The notes under the pieces are model-generated. The model saw nothing but the letters and a program-made list of their open reading frames with translations. It ran no database searches and was not told where the DNA came from. DNA of 64,000 nt from G963422745 sp965214285 (GTDB taxonomy: Bacteria; Actinomycetota; Acidimicrobiia; Acidimicrobiales; Aldehydirespiratoraceae): NCBI GenBank assembly GCA_965214285.1, contig OZ243946.1, forward strand, positions 434,001 to 498,000, read 5' to 3'. Position 1 is the stretch's first letter. Every line of letters starts with the position of its first letter. Of this stretch, positions 34,135 to 42,289 are shown piece after piece. The translations under genes and the position numbers were made by a program.

Positions 34135-34563
34135 TCAGAGGTCGTCGAGGCCCTTCTCGGCTTGGGAGCTGTCGTAGGCGCTGGCGGGCAGCGAGTCGTC
34201 GATGCGGTAGTAGTCGCCGGCCTCGGAGGTGTAGATCGACAGGATCGTGCGCAGCCCGGTCGGTTCCTCCAGGCAGCCGCCGGCAATACTCAGGCGGCCC
34301 GGCTTGTCGTCGGCCCGCCAGAACAGGCTCGAACCGCAGACCGAGCAGCTCCCGTAGCCGACGGTCGGCTCCTCTGCGGGGATCCACCAGTTCAGCAGCT
34401 CCTCGCCCGAGTCGAACACGAGGTCGCCGAGCGCGGTGCTGGTGCCGGCCATGAAGTGCCCGGTGAAGCGACGGCAGCGGACGCAGTGGCAGTTGAGCAC
34501 AGGGCGCAGCGGCCCGTTCAGCGAGAAGCGCACCGCCCCGCAGCCACAACGCCCTCTCAGCAC
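34135..34563 (-). CDS. GFA-family zinc protein
   Basis: A 142-residue protein with the two zinc sites of the GFA (glutathione-dependent formaldehyde-activating) fold: RCGCGAVRF, NCHCVRCRRFTGH and SCSVCGSSLFW. Despite the family name, most members have not been shown to act on formaldehyde; the nearby C1 genes make it tempting, but the usual bacterial role is unknown. It begins at a GTG (34563). Its 3' end abuts the truncated phosphoesterase, so one boundary of the accessory island probably lies just behind it. Confidence 0.8.
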   Translation of the reverse strand: MLRGRCGCGAVRFSLNGPLRPVLNCHCVRCRRFTGHFMAGTSTALGDLVFDSGEELLNWWIPAEEPTVGYGSCSVCGSSLFWRADDKPGRLSIAGGCLEEPTGLRTILSIYTSEAGDYYRIDDSLPASAYDSSQAEKGLDDL

Positions 34564-34724
34564 CGCCTGATTATGCCACAGGGGCGAGCCGAGCCATGCC
34601 GCTGCGGCCCTGCTTTGGCGGCGATGGTGAAGTGCGGTGGCGATGTGGCGTATGTGGTCGCGGTCCGAGTGGAGCAGAGGCACGTGCTGGCGCCTGAGCT
34701 GATCTGGAGCAGCAGGGACAGACG

Positions 34725-35516
34725 ATGACAGCCCGTGTGATCGAGGCCCTGTCTGTCGCCAAGAGCGGCCAGGACGAGCGCAACGAGGACGTCCTCGTGG
34801 TGAGCGACTCGGTCGTGGCCGTGTTCGACGGCGCAACCGACCAGAGCGGCTCAACGCACAGGCCGTCCCCCGGCAGGCGTGCTGCCCTGGCGCTCGGTGG
34901 GGCGGTGCTCGAAATCACCGACAGCGACACGCCCGAGGTCGCCGTCAAGAGGCTTCACGAAGCGCTGACCGGCCTGGGGAACGGATCCGCTGAGCCAGTG
35001 GCCGTAGGCGCCTTCGTGCATCTCGACACTCGCAGGATCGTCCGGGTCGGCGATGTGGCCGTCGGCATCGACGGGCCGGCGCAGCTTCCGTCGAAGCGGA
35101 TCGACGTGATCGCCGCCGCGGCCCGTGCTGCGCTGCTCGAATCACTCCTGAGAGCAGGCCGCGACCTCGACGAATTGAGAGGATGCGACCCGGGCCGAGA
35201 GATGATCCTGCCGCTGCTGCGCGGCGCCCGGCAGTGGCGCAACGTGGCCGAATCGCCCTACGTATTCGCCGCTTTCGACGGGCACGGCACGCAGGCCGCC
35301 ATGATCGAGGTGTTCGAGGCGCCGCCGGGCAGCGAGGTGATCCTGGCCAGCGACGGTTACCCGTCTCCGGAGCGATCCCTGGAGCAGAGCGAGGCCGCTC
35401 TGGCGGCGAGCATCGAGCGCGACCCGCTGCGGATCGCGGACCCGCCAGGCACGAAGACCGTGCGGCCGGGCCACCTGAGCTTCGACGACCGGACCTACGT
35501 GCGCCTGAGGCTCTGA
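34725..35516 (+). CDS. PP2C-like protein phosphatase, atypical
   Basis: A 263-residue protein. VVAVFDGATDQSG corresponds to the first metal-binding DG motif of PP2C phosphatases, EVILASDGYPSPE to the second DG, and SFDDRTYVRLRL at the C-terminus to the closing Asp-Asp/Asn motif. The spacing is shorter than in PstP and the Arg that binds phosphate at the N-terminus is not obvious. Homologues are annotated as hypothetical or as PP2C-like in TA- or defence-rich regions. The start is an ATG with cagggacagacg upstream. It is divergent from the GFA gene. Confidence 0.6.
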   Translation: MTARVIEALSVAKSGQDERNEDVLVVSDSVVAVFDGATDQSGSTHRPSPGRRAALALGGAVLEITDSDTPEVAVKRLHEALTGLGNGSAEPVAVGAFVHLDTRRIVRVGDVAVGIDGPAQLPSKRIDVIAAAARAALLESLLRAGRDLDELRGCDPGREMILPLLRGARQWRNVAESPYVFAAFDGHGTQAAMIEVFEAPPGSEVILASDGYPSPERSLEQSEAALAASIERDPLRIADPPGTKTVRPGHLSFDDRTYVRLRL

Positions 35517-35577
35517 GCCGCCGGGGGTGCTGTCGGCCAGGTCGCCTCGATGAGCGGGTCAGCTCCAGGTGAGCCGG

Positions 35578-36909
35578 TCAGCTCCAGGGGAAGGGGCTGT
35601 TGGACACCGGGTGCAGCTTCCCGGCGGCATAGCGCGAGTAGCGGAACGGCTCCAGCAGCTCCTGCGTCTGGCCCAGCAGCTCCTTGGCCACCAGGGCACC
35701 CACGCCGATCATCTTGTAGCCGTGGTTGGAGTCGGCGACGAAGTACACGTTGTCGCAGAACACGTCGAACACCGGGAAGCTGTCGGGCGTGAAGCTGCCG
35801 ATGCCGCCCGAGGGCTCGGTGCTGATCAGGTGGCTCTTGCCCTCGAAGCGCTTCTGGCAGAACGCCAGCGCCGCGGTCCAGGTGCGGTAGAACTCCGAGC
35901 CGACCACGAAGTCAGGCGAGGACGGGCCGTAGGGGTCCACCGCCACCTCCGAGCCGGGCTTCTGCACCCGATAGGGCATGTAGCCGCCCTGCACGCCGCC
36001 GAAGTTGAAGTCGGGCTTGTAGTAGATGCCCCAGGGTCCTTCGGTCACCAGGCCGTCGTCGTCATAGAGCGGGGCGTCGGTGTCGATGTGCACCACCGGG
36101 CCCATGTTGCCGGAGTTGTCGACCAGGTAGCCGGGGTCCACCTCCAGGGTGCCCTCCTGCAGGGCCCAGTAGGTCCAGGTGGGCGACTCGTGGAGGCTGC
36201 CGTCGCCGCCGAGCACGCCGGTCACCGCTGGCAGGTCCAGCATCGCCCACTGGCTCTGCACCCAGGGGCCGGTGGCCACCACCACCTGCTCGCAGGCGAC
36301 GGCGCCCTGATCGGTGAGCACAGCGGTCACAGCGCCGGAGGCGTCGCTCTCGAAGCCGGTGTGGCAGACGCCCGCGATCAGGCGGACCTCGTGCGCCTCA
36401 GCCTTGGCCCACAGGCCCTTCAGCGACGCCATGTTGTTGGCATACCCGCCGCGCTTCTCGTGCAGCACCGAGGTGATGCCGGTGGCCTGCCAGTCGTCGA
36501 AGATGCCCCTCATGTAGGCGCTGGAGCGGGCCTCGCCCTCGATGAACACCGACTCGTAGCCGATCGCCTGCTGCTGTGAGTAGATCGAGGCCACATCGGC
36601 GTGCATGCCCTCGTGGCTGATCTGCAGGTAGCCCACCGGGTGATACGAGAAGGCCTCGGGGTCGCTGTCCCAGACCCCCACCGAGTGCGCCATCAGGGCG
36701 CGCATGGCCGGCTGGAAGTAGTTGTTGCGGATCACCCCGCAGGCGATGCCCGAGGCGCCCGCGCCAATGCCGGTCTTGTCGACGATCACGATGTCGGACC
36801 CGCTGCCGCGCCCCGAGGCGCGCAGCTCGCCCGCCAGGTGCCAGGCGGTGGACAGCCCGTGGATCCCGGCCCCGATGATGACGTACTTGGCGGTGGTGAG
36901 TTGCCTCAT
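35578..36909 (-). CDS. FAD oxidoreductase, candidate N-methylglutamate dehydrogenase large subunit
   Basis: A 443-residue DAO-family flavoprotein with VIIGAGIHGLSTAWHLA near the N-terminus, IVDKTGIGAGASGIACGVIRNNYFQ (flavin-binding and SoxB-like region), the strand VVVATGPWV, and DSNHGYKMIGVG near the C-terminus. Residues around HGLSTAW and GVIRNNY resemble the beta subunit of heterotetrameric sarcosine oxidase, the class to which MgdA belongs. It is the last gene of gmaS-mgsABC, so oxidative demethylation of N-methylglutamate is the obvious candidate reaction. However, the other usual subunits (SoxA/G/D-like) are missing. AGGAGGGG precedes the ATG. Confidence 0.7.
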   Translation of the reverse strand: MRQLTTAKYVIIGAGIHGLSTAWHLAGELRASGRGSGSDIVIVDKTGIGAGASGIACGVIRNNYFQPAMRALMAHSVGVWDSDPEAFSYHPVGYLQISHEGMHADVASIYSQQQAIGYESVFIEGEARSSAYMRGIFDDWQATGITSVLHEKRGGYANNMASLKGLWAKAEAHEVRLIAGVCHTGFESDASGAVTAVLTDQGAVACEQVVVATGPWVQSQWAMLDLPAVTGVLGGDGSLHESPTWTYWALQEGTLEVDPGYLVDNSGNMGPVVHIDTDAPLYDDDGLVTEGPWGIYYKPDFNFGGVQGGYMPYRVQKPGSEVAVDPYGPSSPDFVVGSEFYRTWTAALAFCQKRFEGKSHLISTEPSGGIGSFTPDSFPVFDVFCDNVYFVADSNHGYKMIGVGALVAKELLGQTQELLEPFRYSRYAAGKLHPVSNSPFPWS

Positions 36910-36928
36910 GCTCCCCTCCTGGGTGGGC

Positions 36929-37396
36929 TCAGTGGGTCTCGGGCGGCTCCCAGCCTTCGAGCACGGGCGGCTTCCAGTCGGCGCCGACCACCGCGGAGTC
37001 CGCCACCCAGGGGCCGAGCTGCACCTGCGGGTACTTGCAGTGGATCTCCTTGAGGACGATGCCGTAGGAGTTGCCGTCGAGCAGGTGCTTCACCAGCACC
37101 TTGCGGGCCATCTCGTTCTCTCGGCCCGATGGGATGTCGAAGTAGATCTTGAGGAACGAGTTGGAGTAGCGGTCGAACACCGCAGGCACGCCGTCCTCCT
37201 CGAGCAGCTCGATGTCCTCGAGCCAGTTGATGTCGCCGCCGGGGGTGGCCGCCAGCAGGTCGATGTCCTCCACCAGCGACATGTCGCTCTGGTAGTCGAA
37301 GCGCTTGCCGGCGAGCTGTTCGGCGTCGATGGCCACCGTGCGGCTGCCGGTGTCGGCGGCCGTGGCGGTGCTCTCAGTGGCGGTGTCTGCGGTCAT
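36929..37396 (-). CDS. Conserved-looking orphan in the N-methylglutamate operon (155 aa)
   Basis: A 155-residue soluble protein between mgsC and the FAD oxidoreductase. After a 25-residue Thr/Ala-rich leader it has an acidic helix (LVEDIDLLAATPGGDINWL), then VFDRYSNSFLKIYFDIPSG, MARKVLVKHLLDGNSYGI and CKYPQVQLGPWVADSAV. I do not recognise a family; it has one Cys only, so it is not the zinc-binding SoxD. Nineteen bases separate it from the oxidoreductase start, suggesting co-translation. A role as a small subunit or adaptor of that enzyme is an inference from position. Confidence 0.6.
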   Translation of the reverse strand: MTADTATESTATAADTGSRTVAIDAEQLAGKRFDYQSDMSLVEDIDLLAATPGGDINWLEDIELLEEDGVPAVFDRYSNSFLKIYFDIPSGRENEMARKVLVKHLLDGNSYGIVLKEIHCKYPQVQLGPWVADSAVVGADWKPPVLEGWEPPETH

Positions 37397-37501
37397 GGGC
37401 GTGGTCCTCGTTCTGTGGTCGGGGTTCTGGGCGGGTCTGTCGGAATGCGGCTCGGAATGCGGGCCAAAGGGCGGGGCGAAGCGCGGGTCAAGGGCGCCGG
37501 C

Positions 37502-38932
37502 TCAGCTGCCGGTCGACTGCTTGGCCACCAGCTTGCGCATCTCATCCAGCGCCCGCTCCTCGGTGATGCCGGGGATGTAGTCGCTGCCTGCCAAAGGCAC
37601 CTTGGCCATGGCCGATGCCTCGTAGGTGAGCGCCGCGAGATCCTCGGGCTCCAGCGAGTGAACGTCGGTCTTGCCGCAGGCCCGGGCCAGCATCTGCACC
37701 TCCATGGTGAGCGTGATCAGGAAGTTGTAGACACGCAGCGCCGCCTCGTCCACGTTGAGCCGCTTGCGCAGCTCCACGTCCTGAGTGGCCACCCCCACCG
37801 GGCAGCGGCCCGTGTGGCAGTGGTAGCACTGGCCGGCGGGCACGCCGACGGTGCCCTCGTAGTCGGTGACCCCGGGCAGCTCCTTGTTGCAGTTCAGCGC
37901 CATCAGGGCGGCCGTGCCGATGGCGATGGCGTTGGCGCCCAGGGCCAGGCACTTGGCCACGTCGCCGCCGTTGCGGATGCCCCCGGCCACCACCAGGTCG
38001 ATCTCGTCGGCTAGGCCCACGTCCTCGAGCGCACGCCGTGCCTCGGGGATGGCGGCCATCAGCGGGATGCCGGTCTCCTCGGTGGCCAGGTGCGGGCCTG
38101 CGCCGGTGCTGCCCTCGGCGCCGTCGAGGTAGATCGAGTCGGGGCCGCACTTGGCGGCCATGCGCACGTCGTCATACACCCGCGATGCGCCCAGCTTGAG
38201 CTGGATCGGGATCTGGTAGTCGGTGGCCTCGCGGATCTCCTGGATCTTCAGCGACAGGTCGTCGGGCCCGAGCCAGTCGGGATGACGAGCCGGGGAGCGC
38301 TGGTCGATGCCCGCAGGCAGCGAGCGCATCTCGGCCACCTGCTCGGTGACCTTCTGGCCCATCAGGTGGCCGCCCATGCCGACCTTGCAGCCCTGGCCGA
38401 TGAAGAACTCGACAGCGTCGGCGAGCATCAGGTGATGCGGGTTGAACCCGTAGCGGCTCTGGATCACCTGGTAGAACCACTTGGTCGACAGGTCGCGCTC
38501 GGGCGGGATCATGCCGCCCTCGCCCGAGCAGGTGGCGGTGCCTGCCATCGAGGCGCCCTTGGCCAGGGCCATCTTGGCCTCGATCGACAGCGCCCCGAAG
38601 CTCATGCCGGTGATGTAGACGGGGATGTCGAGCTCCAGGGGCTTGGCCGCGAAGCGCCCGCCGAGCACGGTCTTGGTCTCGCACTTCTCGCGGTAGCCCT
38701 CGATCACGAAGCGGGTCAGCGTGCCGGGCAGGAAGACCAGCTCGTCCCAGTGGGGGATCTTCTTGAACAGCGAGAAGCCGCGCATCCGGTAGCGGCCCAG
38801 CTCGGCCTTCACGTGGATGTCGTTGATGACCGTCGGCGTGAAGATCTGGCTCTGGCCGAGACGGTCCGTGTTGGCGTTGACCAGCACGGCGTCCTGCTCG
38901 GCCTGGGTCTGTGCGTTCTTGGGCTGGTTCAT
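37502..38932 (-). CDS. mgsC: N-methylglutamate synthase subunit C (FMN-binding, glutamate synthase-like)
   Basis: A 476-residue protein of the glutamate synthase central/FMN-barrel type. FMN- and substrate-loop features include GMSFGALSIEAKMALAKGA, the conserved EGGMIPPERD, GHLMGQKV, LKLGASRVYDDV and YLDGAEGSTGAGP. QCYHCHTGRCPVGVATQD carries the three-cysteine iron-sulphur site. Together with MgsA and MgsB it converts gamma-glutamylmethylamide to N-methylglutamate. The start ATG at 38932 overlaps a mini-frame (next entry). Downstream, 105 bp separate it from the 155-aa orphan. Confidence 0.9.
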   Translation of the reverse strand: MNQPKNAQTQAEQDAVLVNANTDRLGQSQIFTPTVINDIHVKAELGRYRMRGFSLFKKIPHWDELVFLPGTLTRFVIEGYREKCETKTVLGGRFAAKPLELDIPVYITGMSFGALSIEAKMALAKGASMAGTATCSGEGGMIPPERDLSTKWFYQVIQSRYGFNPHHLMLADAVEFFIGQGCKVGMGGHLMGQKVTEQVAEMRSLPAGIDQRSPARHPDWLGPDDLSLKIQEIREATDYQIPIQLKLGASRVYDDVRMAAKCGPDSIYLDGAEGSTGAGPHLATEETGIPLMAAIPEARRALEDVGLADEIDLVVAGGIRNGGDVAKCLALGANAIAIGTAALMALNCNKELPGVTDYEGTVGVPAGQCYHCHTGRCPVGVATQDVELRKRLNVDEAALRVYNFLITLTMEVQMLARACGKTDVHSLEPEDLAALTYEASAMAKVPLAGSDYIPGITEERALDEMRKLVAKQSTGS

Positions 38933-38952
38933 GTGGAGTGCCTCGCTTTCAT
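38929..38952 (-). other. Duplicated start region with 7-codon mini-frame before mgsC
   Basis: The 20-bp sequence gcgaggcac(g/t)ccacatgaa occurs twice in tandem between mgsB and mgsC, each copy with an ATG. The first ATG (38952) opens MKARHST and a TGA that overlaps the true mgsC ATG as ATGA. The duplication includes the gcgagg ribosome-binding element. It may couple or attenuate mgsC translation. Confidence 0.6.
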
Positions 38953-38972
38953 GTGGCGTGCCTCGCTGAGGA

Positions 38973-39767
38973 TCAGATGACGAGCTTGCGCTCGGACGGC
39001 TCGAGGTTGTCGTAGTTGTAGAGCTGCTTGCCGCAGACGAACTTCTGGAGCGCCGGCGGCTCGCCGAGCCCGTAGAGGGCGAACTTGCGGTTGACGATCT
39101 CGGTGTCGGCGTCGGTCCATTCGCCGGGCACGCAGTCGATGCCCAGCGACGCCACCTTGCCGCCCACATACAGCGTGCCGTCGTACATCGAGTCGCCGAG
39201 CCCGTCGCCGGCGTCGCCGCAGATGATCTGGCGACCCCGCTGCATCATGAAGGCGGTGTTGATCCCGACCGAGCCGGTGACGATGATCGTGCCGCCCTTC
39301 TGGTCGATGCCGGTGCGGGCGCCCACGTCGCCTTTGACGATGAGGTCGCCGCCGCGCATGGCCGCCCCGGTCAGCGAGCCGGCGCTGCGCTCCACGATCA
39401 CGCTGCCCGACATCATGTTCTCCGCGCACGACCAGCCGACCCGGCCGTTGATGCGCACCTCGGGGCCGTCGATCAGCCCGCAGGCGTACCAGCCCGGCGA
39501 GCCCTCGAAGCTGATCCGGCAGCGGGCCAGGATGCCGACCGCCAGCGAGTGCTTGGAGCCGGGGTTGACGATGTGCACGTCGCCGATGCCCTCCTCGTAG
39601 ATCAGGCGGCGCAGCTCCAGGTTGATCTGGCGGGTGGTCAGCTCGGTCGCGTCGATGCGCGCCGAGCCGCCGTCGATCTCGGCCGTGTGCGGCGCCGTGG
39701 CGTGCGGCTCGGCGAGGCCGCGGGCGTCGTAGCTGATGCCGCTGCGAGAGCCGCTCACACCTGCCAT
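38973..39767 (-). CDS. mgsB: N-methylglutamate synthase subunit B (GXGXG domain)
   Basis: A 264-residue protein with the right-handed beta-helix GXGXG domain of glutamate synthase (alpha-subunit C-terminus) and FwdC. Repeated turns are visible: GRVGWSCAENMMSG, GAAMRGGDLIVKGDVG, GIDQKGGTIIVTGSVG and GQ-type RGRQIICGDAGDGLGDSMYDG. It links the amidotransferase subunit and the FMN subunit in MgsABC. Its start overlaps the end of mgsA by 13 bases, so translation is coupled. The first 35 residues are variable. Confidence 0.88.
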   Translation of the reverse strand: MAGVSGSRSGISYDARGLAEPHATAPHTAEIDGGSARIDATELTTRQINLELRRLIYEEGIGDVHIVNPGSKHSLAVGILARCRISFEGSPGWYACGLIDGPEVRINGRVGWSCAENMMSGSVIVERSAGSLTGAAMRGGDLIVKGDVGARTGIDQKGGTIIVTGSVGINTAFMMQRGRQIICGDAGDGLGDSMYDGTLYVGGKVASLGIDCVPGEWTDADTEIVNRKFALYGLGEPPALQKFVCGKQLYNYDNLEPSERKLVI

Positions 39768-40684
39768 ACCAGCACCTCCCGCTCGGCGGGGTCACGTGTC
39801 TCGACCTCGTGGCCGATCAGGGCCCGGATCGAGATCTCCTCGGTCGCCACGGCCACCAGGTCGTCGGACTCGAACAGCACCAGCGGCTTGGCGGCCATCT
39901 CGTCCTTGGCCACGCCCAGCTCCGAGCCGGTGACCGCCACGTAGGTGAACACCCCGTCGAAGTCATCCAGGCTGGACTTCATGGCGACCTCCAGAGAGTC
40001 GCCCGACGACATGCGCTCGGCCAGGTACACGGCGATGATCTCCGAGTCGCACTCGGACTGGAAGCGGTGGCCGCTGCGCTCCAGGCGCCGCCGCCACTGG
40101 TGGTAGTTGGTGAGCTGGCCGTTGTGGACCACGGCCACGTCCGCGAAGGGATAGGCCCAGTAGGGGTGCGCCGATGCCAGGTCGACGTCGGACTCGGTGG
40201 CCATGCGCACGTGGCCGACGCCGTGGGTGCCGATGAAGCCCGGCAGGCGGTACTGCTCGCCGACGGTCTGGGCGTCGCCCAGGTCCTTGACGATCTCAAG
40301 CGAGTTGCCCAGCGACAGCACCTCGCAGCCGGGCACGTCCTCGAGGTAGTCGGCGAGGGGCTTGAGCTCGCCGGAGTAGCGCACCGTGGCCCTGAAGGCG
40401 TAGCCGGTCTCGCTGACCATGGTGGCGACGTTGGCGCCGATCTTGGCCAGGCGAGACTCGATCTCGGCACGGCTGCGCTCCAGGCGCTCGTCGAAGCCGA
40501 CGCCGCTGGCCTCGTTGGGCTCGGCCAGCACGAAGCGGATGACCACCAGCTCGTCGGCCGGCCCGTAGAGGGCGTAGCCGGTCGAGTCGGGGCCGCGGTG
40601 CTTCATGGCCTGGAGCATGCGGGTGAGCTCGGCCCCCAGGTCGGTGGGGCCGTCTCGGTGGATGACGCCGGCTATGCCGCACAT
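39755..40684 (-). CDS. mgsA: N-methylglutamate synthase subunit A (class II glutamine amidotransferase-like)
   Basis: A 309-residue Ntn-type amidotransferase. MCGIAGVIHRDG places the catalytic Cys at position 2 after Met removal; HRGPDSTGYALYG, GVGHVRMATES and VVHNGQLTNYHQWRRRLE are the glutamine-binding motifs of the GlxB/PurF class. In MgsABC this domain releases methylamine from gamma-glutamylmethylamide. It lies 99 bp behind gmaS, the gene that makes this substrate, and ahead of mgsB in the same operon. Confidence 0.9.
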   Translation of the reverse strand: MCGIAGVIHRDGPTDLGAELTRMLQAMKHRGPDSTGYALYGPADELVVIRFVLAEPNEASGVGFDERLERSRAEIESRLAKIGANVATMVSETGYAFRATVRYSGELKPLADYLEDVPGCEVLSLGNSLEIVKDLGDAQTVGEQYRLPGFIGTHGVGHVRMATESDVDLASAHPYWAYPFADVAVVHNGQLTNYHQWRRRLERSGHRFQSECDSEIIAVYLAERMSSGDSLEVAMKSSLDDFDGVFTYVAVTGSELGVAKDEMAAKPLVLFESDDLVAVATEEISIRALIGHEVETRDPAEREVLVWQV

Positions 40685-40783
40685 GGCTGTCTCCTCGGTT
40701 GTGTTCGCTGTGTTCTCATCGGGTCGGGTCGGGTTCGGCCTGGGCAGTCTGGGCGCTGCGCCGGGCGCGGCTCGGGCTGCGGG

Positions 40784-42196
40784 TCAGGGCAGGACGTAGA
40801 GGTACTCCTCGACGTCCCAGTCGGACACCGAGGCCAGGAAGCGCTCCCATTCGTCGCGCTTGTAGTGCTCGAAGACGGTCCACATCTCCCCTGGCAGGGC
40901 GCTGCGGACCACCTCGTCGGCACGAAGCGCCTCCAGCGCCTCGCCGAGGCTGAGCGGCACCTTCTCCACCTTCTTCTCCGCGGCGATGGCCTCGTAGATG
41001 TTGCGCTCCTCGGGCTGGCCGGGGTCGAGGCCGCGGTCGAGCCCGTCGTCCATGGCCTTGATCAGCCCGGCGAACGACAGGTACGGGTTGACCGCCGAGT
41101 CGACCGAGCGGTACTCGAAGCGCCCCGGCGCGCTCACCCGCAGCGCCGTGGTGCGGTTCTGGAAGCCCCAGTCGGCATAGACCGGCGCCCAGAAGCCGGT
41201 GTCCCAGAGCCGGCGGTAGGAGTTGACCGTCGGCGAGGTCAAACACGTCAGCGCCCGGACGTGCTCGAGGATGCCGCCGATGGCCTTCATGCCGACAGGC
41301 CCGGGCATCTGCGGGTCGTCGCCCTCGGGCATGAACTTGTTGTCGTCGCCGGCCCACAGCGAGATGTTGTGGTGACAGCCGTTGGCCGACACGCCCATGA
41401 ACGGCTTGGGCATGAAGCACGGGAACGCCCCGAGCTCGCGGCCCACCTGCTTGCAGACCTGGCGGTAGGTGGTGAGCCGGTCGGCGGTCAGCTCGGCCCG
41501 GTCGAACATGAAGTTCAGCTCGAGCTGGCCGGGTGCGTCCTCGTGGTCGCCCTGCACCATGTCGAGCCCCATCGCCTCGCAGTACTCGATCACCCTGTGG
41601 ATGAGCGGCTGCAGCTCGGAGAACTGGTCGATGTGGTAGCAGAAGGGGTTGGTCATGCCCTCGACGCTGGGCTTCGTGGGGTTGCCGTGAGCGTCCCTCT
41701 CCATCTTGAGCCACATCATCTCGGGCTCGCAGCCGGCGCGCAGGTGCAGGCCGTGCTTGGCCTCGAACTCGGCGTGGATGCGCTGCAGGTTGCCCCGGCA
41801 GTCCGAGGTCAGGTAGGACCCGCCGTCCACCTCTTCTTCGCGGCCGCGGAACAGGGTGCAGAAGACGCGGGCGGTCTTGGGATCCCAGGGCAGCGGCATG
41901 AAGGTGTCGGTCTCGGCGATGCCGACGAGCTCGCGGGCCTCGGGGCCGTAGCCGATGTAGTCGCCGTGGCGGTCGATGAACAGGTTGGCGGTCGAGCCGT
42001 AGACGAGCTGGAAGCCCTTGCGGGCGATCATCCCGAAGTGCTTGGCCGGGATGCCCTTGCCCATGATGCGCCCGGTGACCGAGACGAACTGGCAGTACAG
42101 GTAGGTGATGCCGTCGGCTTCGATGCGCCGCTCGATGTCGGCTATCTGCTCCTCTCGCCCGTCCGCTCCGACGAACCTCTCGAGATCGGTGGTCAT
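40784..42196 (-). CDS. gmaS: Gamma-glutamylmethylamide synthetase (glutamine synthetase-like)
   Basis: A 470-residue enzyme of the glutamine synthetase fold. The metal site region is visible as GCEPEMMWL, EDAPGQLELNF and the Gly/His loop NGCHHNISLW; RRLWDTGFWAPVYADWG and NRTTALRVSAPGRFEYRSVDS are the active-site Arg-containing loops. The shift from GlnA sequence (for example a missing adenylylation-type motif and the FMPKPF stretch) plus its place before mgsABC identifies it as GmaS, which joins methylamine to glutamate using ATP. It starts at ATG 42196 and is the first gene of the operon. A 17-bp palindrome lies 94 bp upstream. Confidence 0.88.
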   Translation of the reverse strand: MTTDLERFVGADGREEQIADIERRIEADGITYLYCQFVSVTGRIMGKGIPAKHFGMIARKGFQLVYGSTANLFIDRHGDYIGYGPEARELVGIAETDTFMPLPWDPKTARVFCTLFRGREEEVDGGSYLTSDCRGNLQRIHAEFEAKHGLHLRAGCEPEMMWLKMERDAHGNPTKPSVEGMTNPFCYHIDQFSELQPLIHRVIEYCEAMGLDMVQGDHEDAPGQLELNFMFDRAELTADRLTTYRQVCKQVGRELGAFPCFMPKPFMGVSANGCHHNISLWAGDDNKFMPEGDDPQMPGPVGMKAIGGILEHVRALTCLTSPTVNSYRRLWDTGFWAPVYADWGFQNRTTALRVSAPGRFEYRSVDSAVNPYLSFAGLIKAMDDGLDRGLDPGQPEERNIYEAIAAEKKVEKVPLSLGEALEALRADEVVRSALPGEMWTVFEHYKRDEWERFLASVSDWDVEEYLYVLP

Positions 42197-42289
42197 TTGT
42201 CCCCCTGTTGGCTTGGTGTGTTGCGGGCGCAAGACGGCTCCGGAGAGGTCCGCTGCCGCGAACCATAGCACCCCCGAGCACCTACTTCA

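Noticed and set aside
34135..34563. Formaldehyde detoxification by the GFA gene as part of the C1 locus
   Set aside because: Most GFA-fold proteins have no demonstrated formaldehyde activity and this gene is not in either C1 operon.
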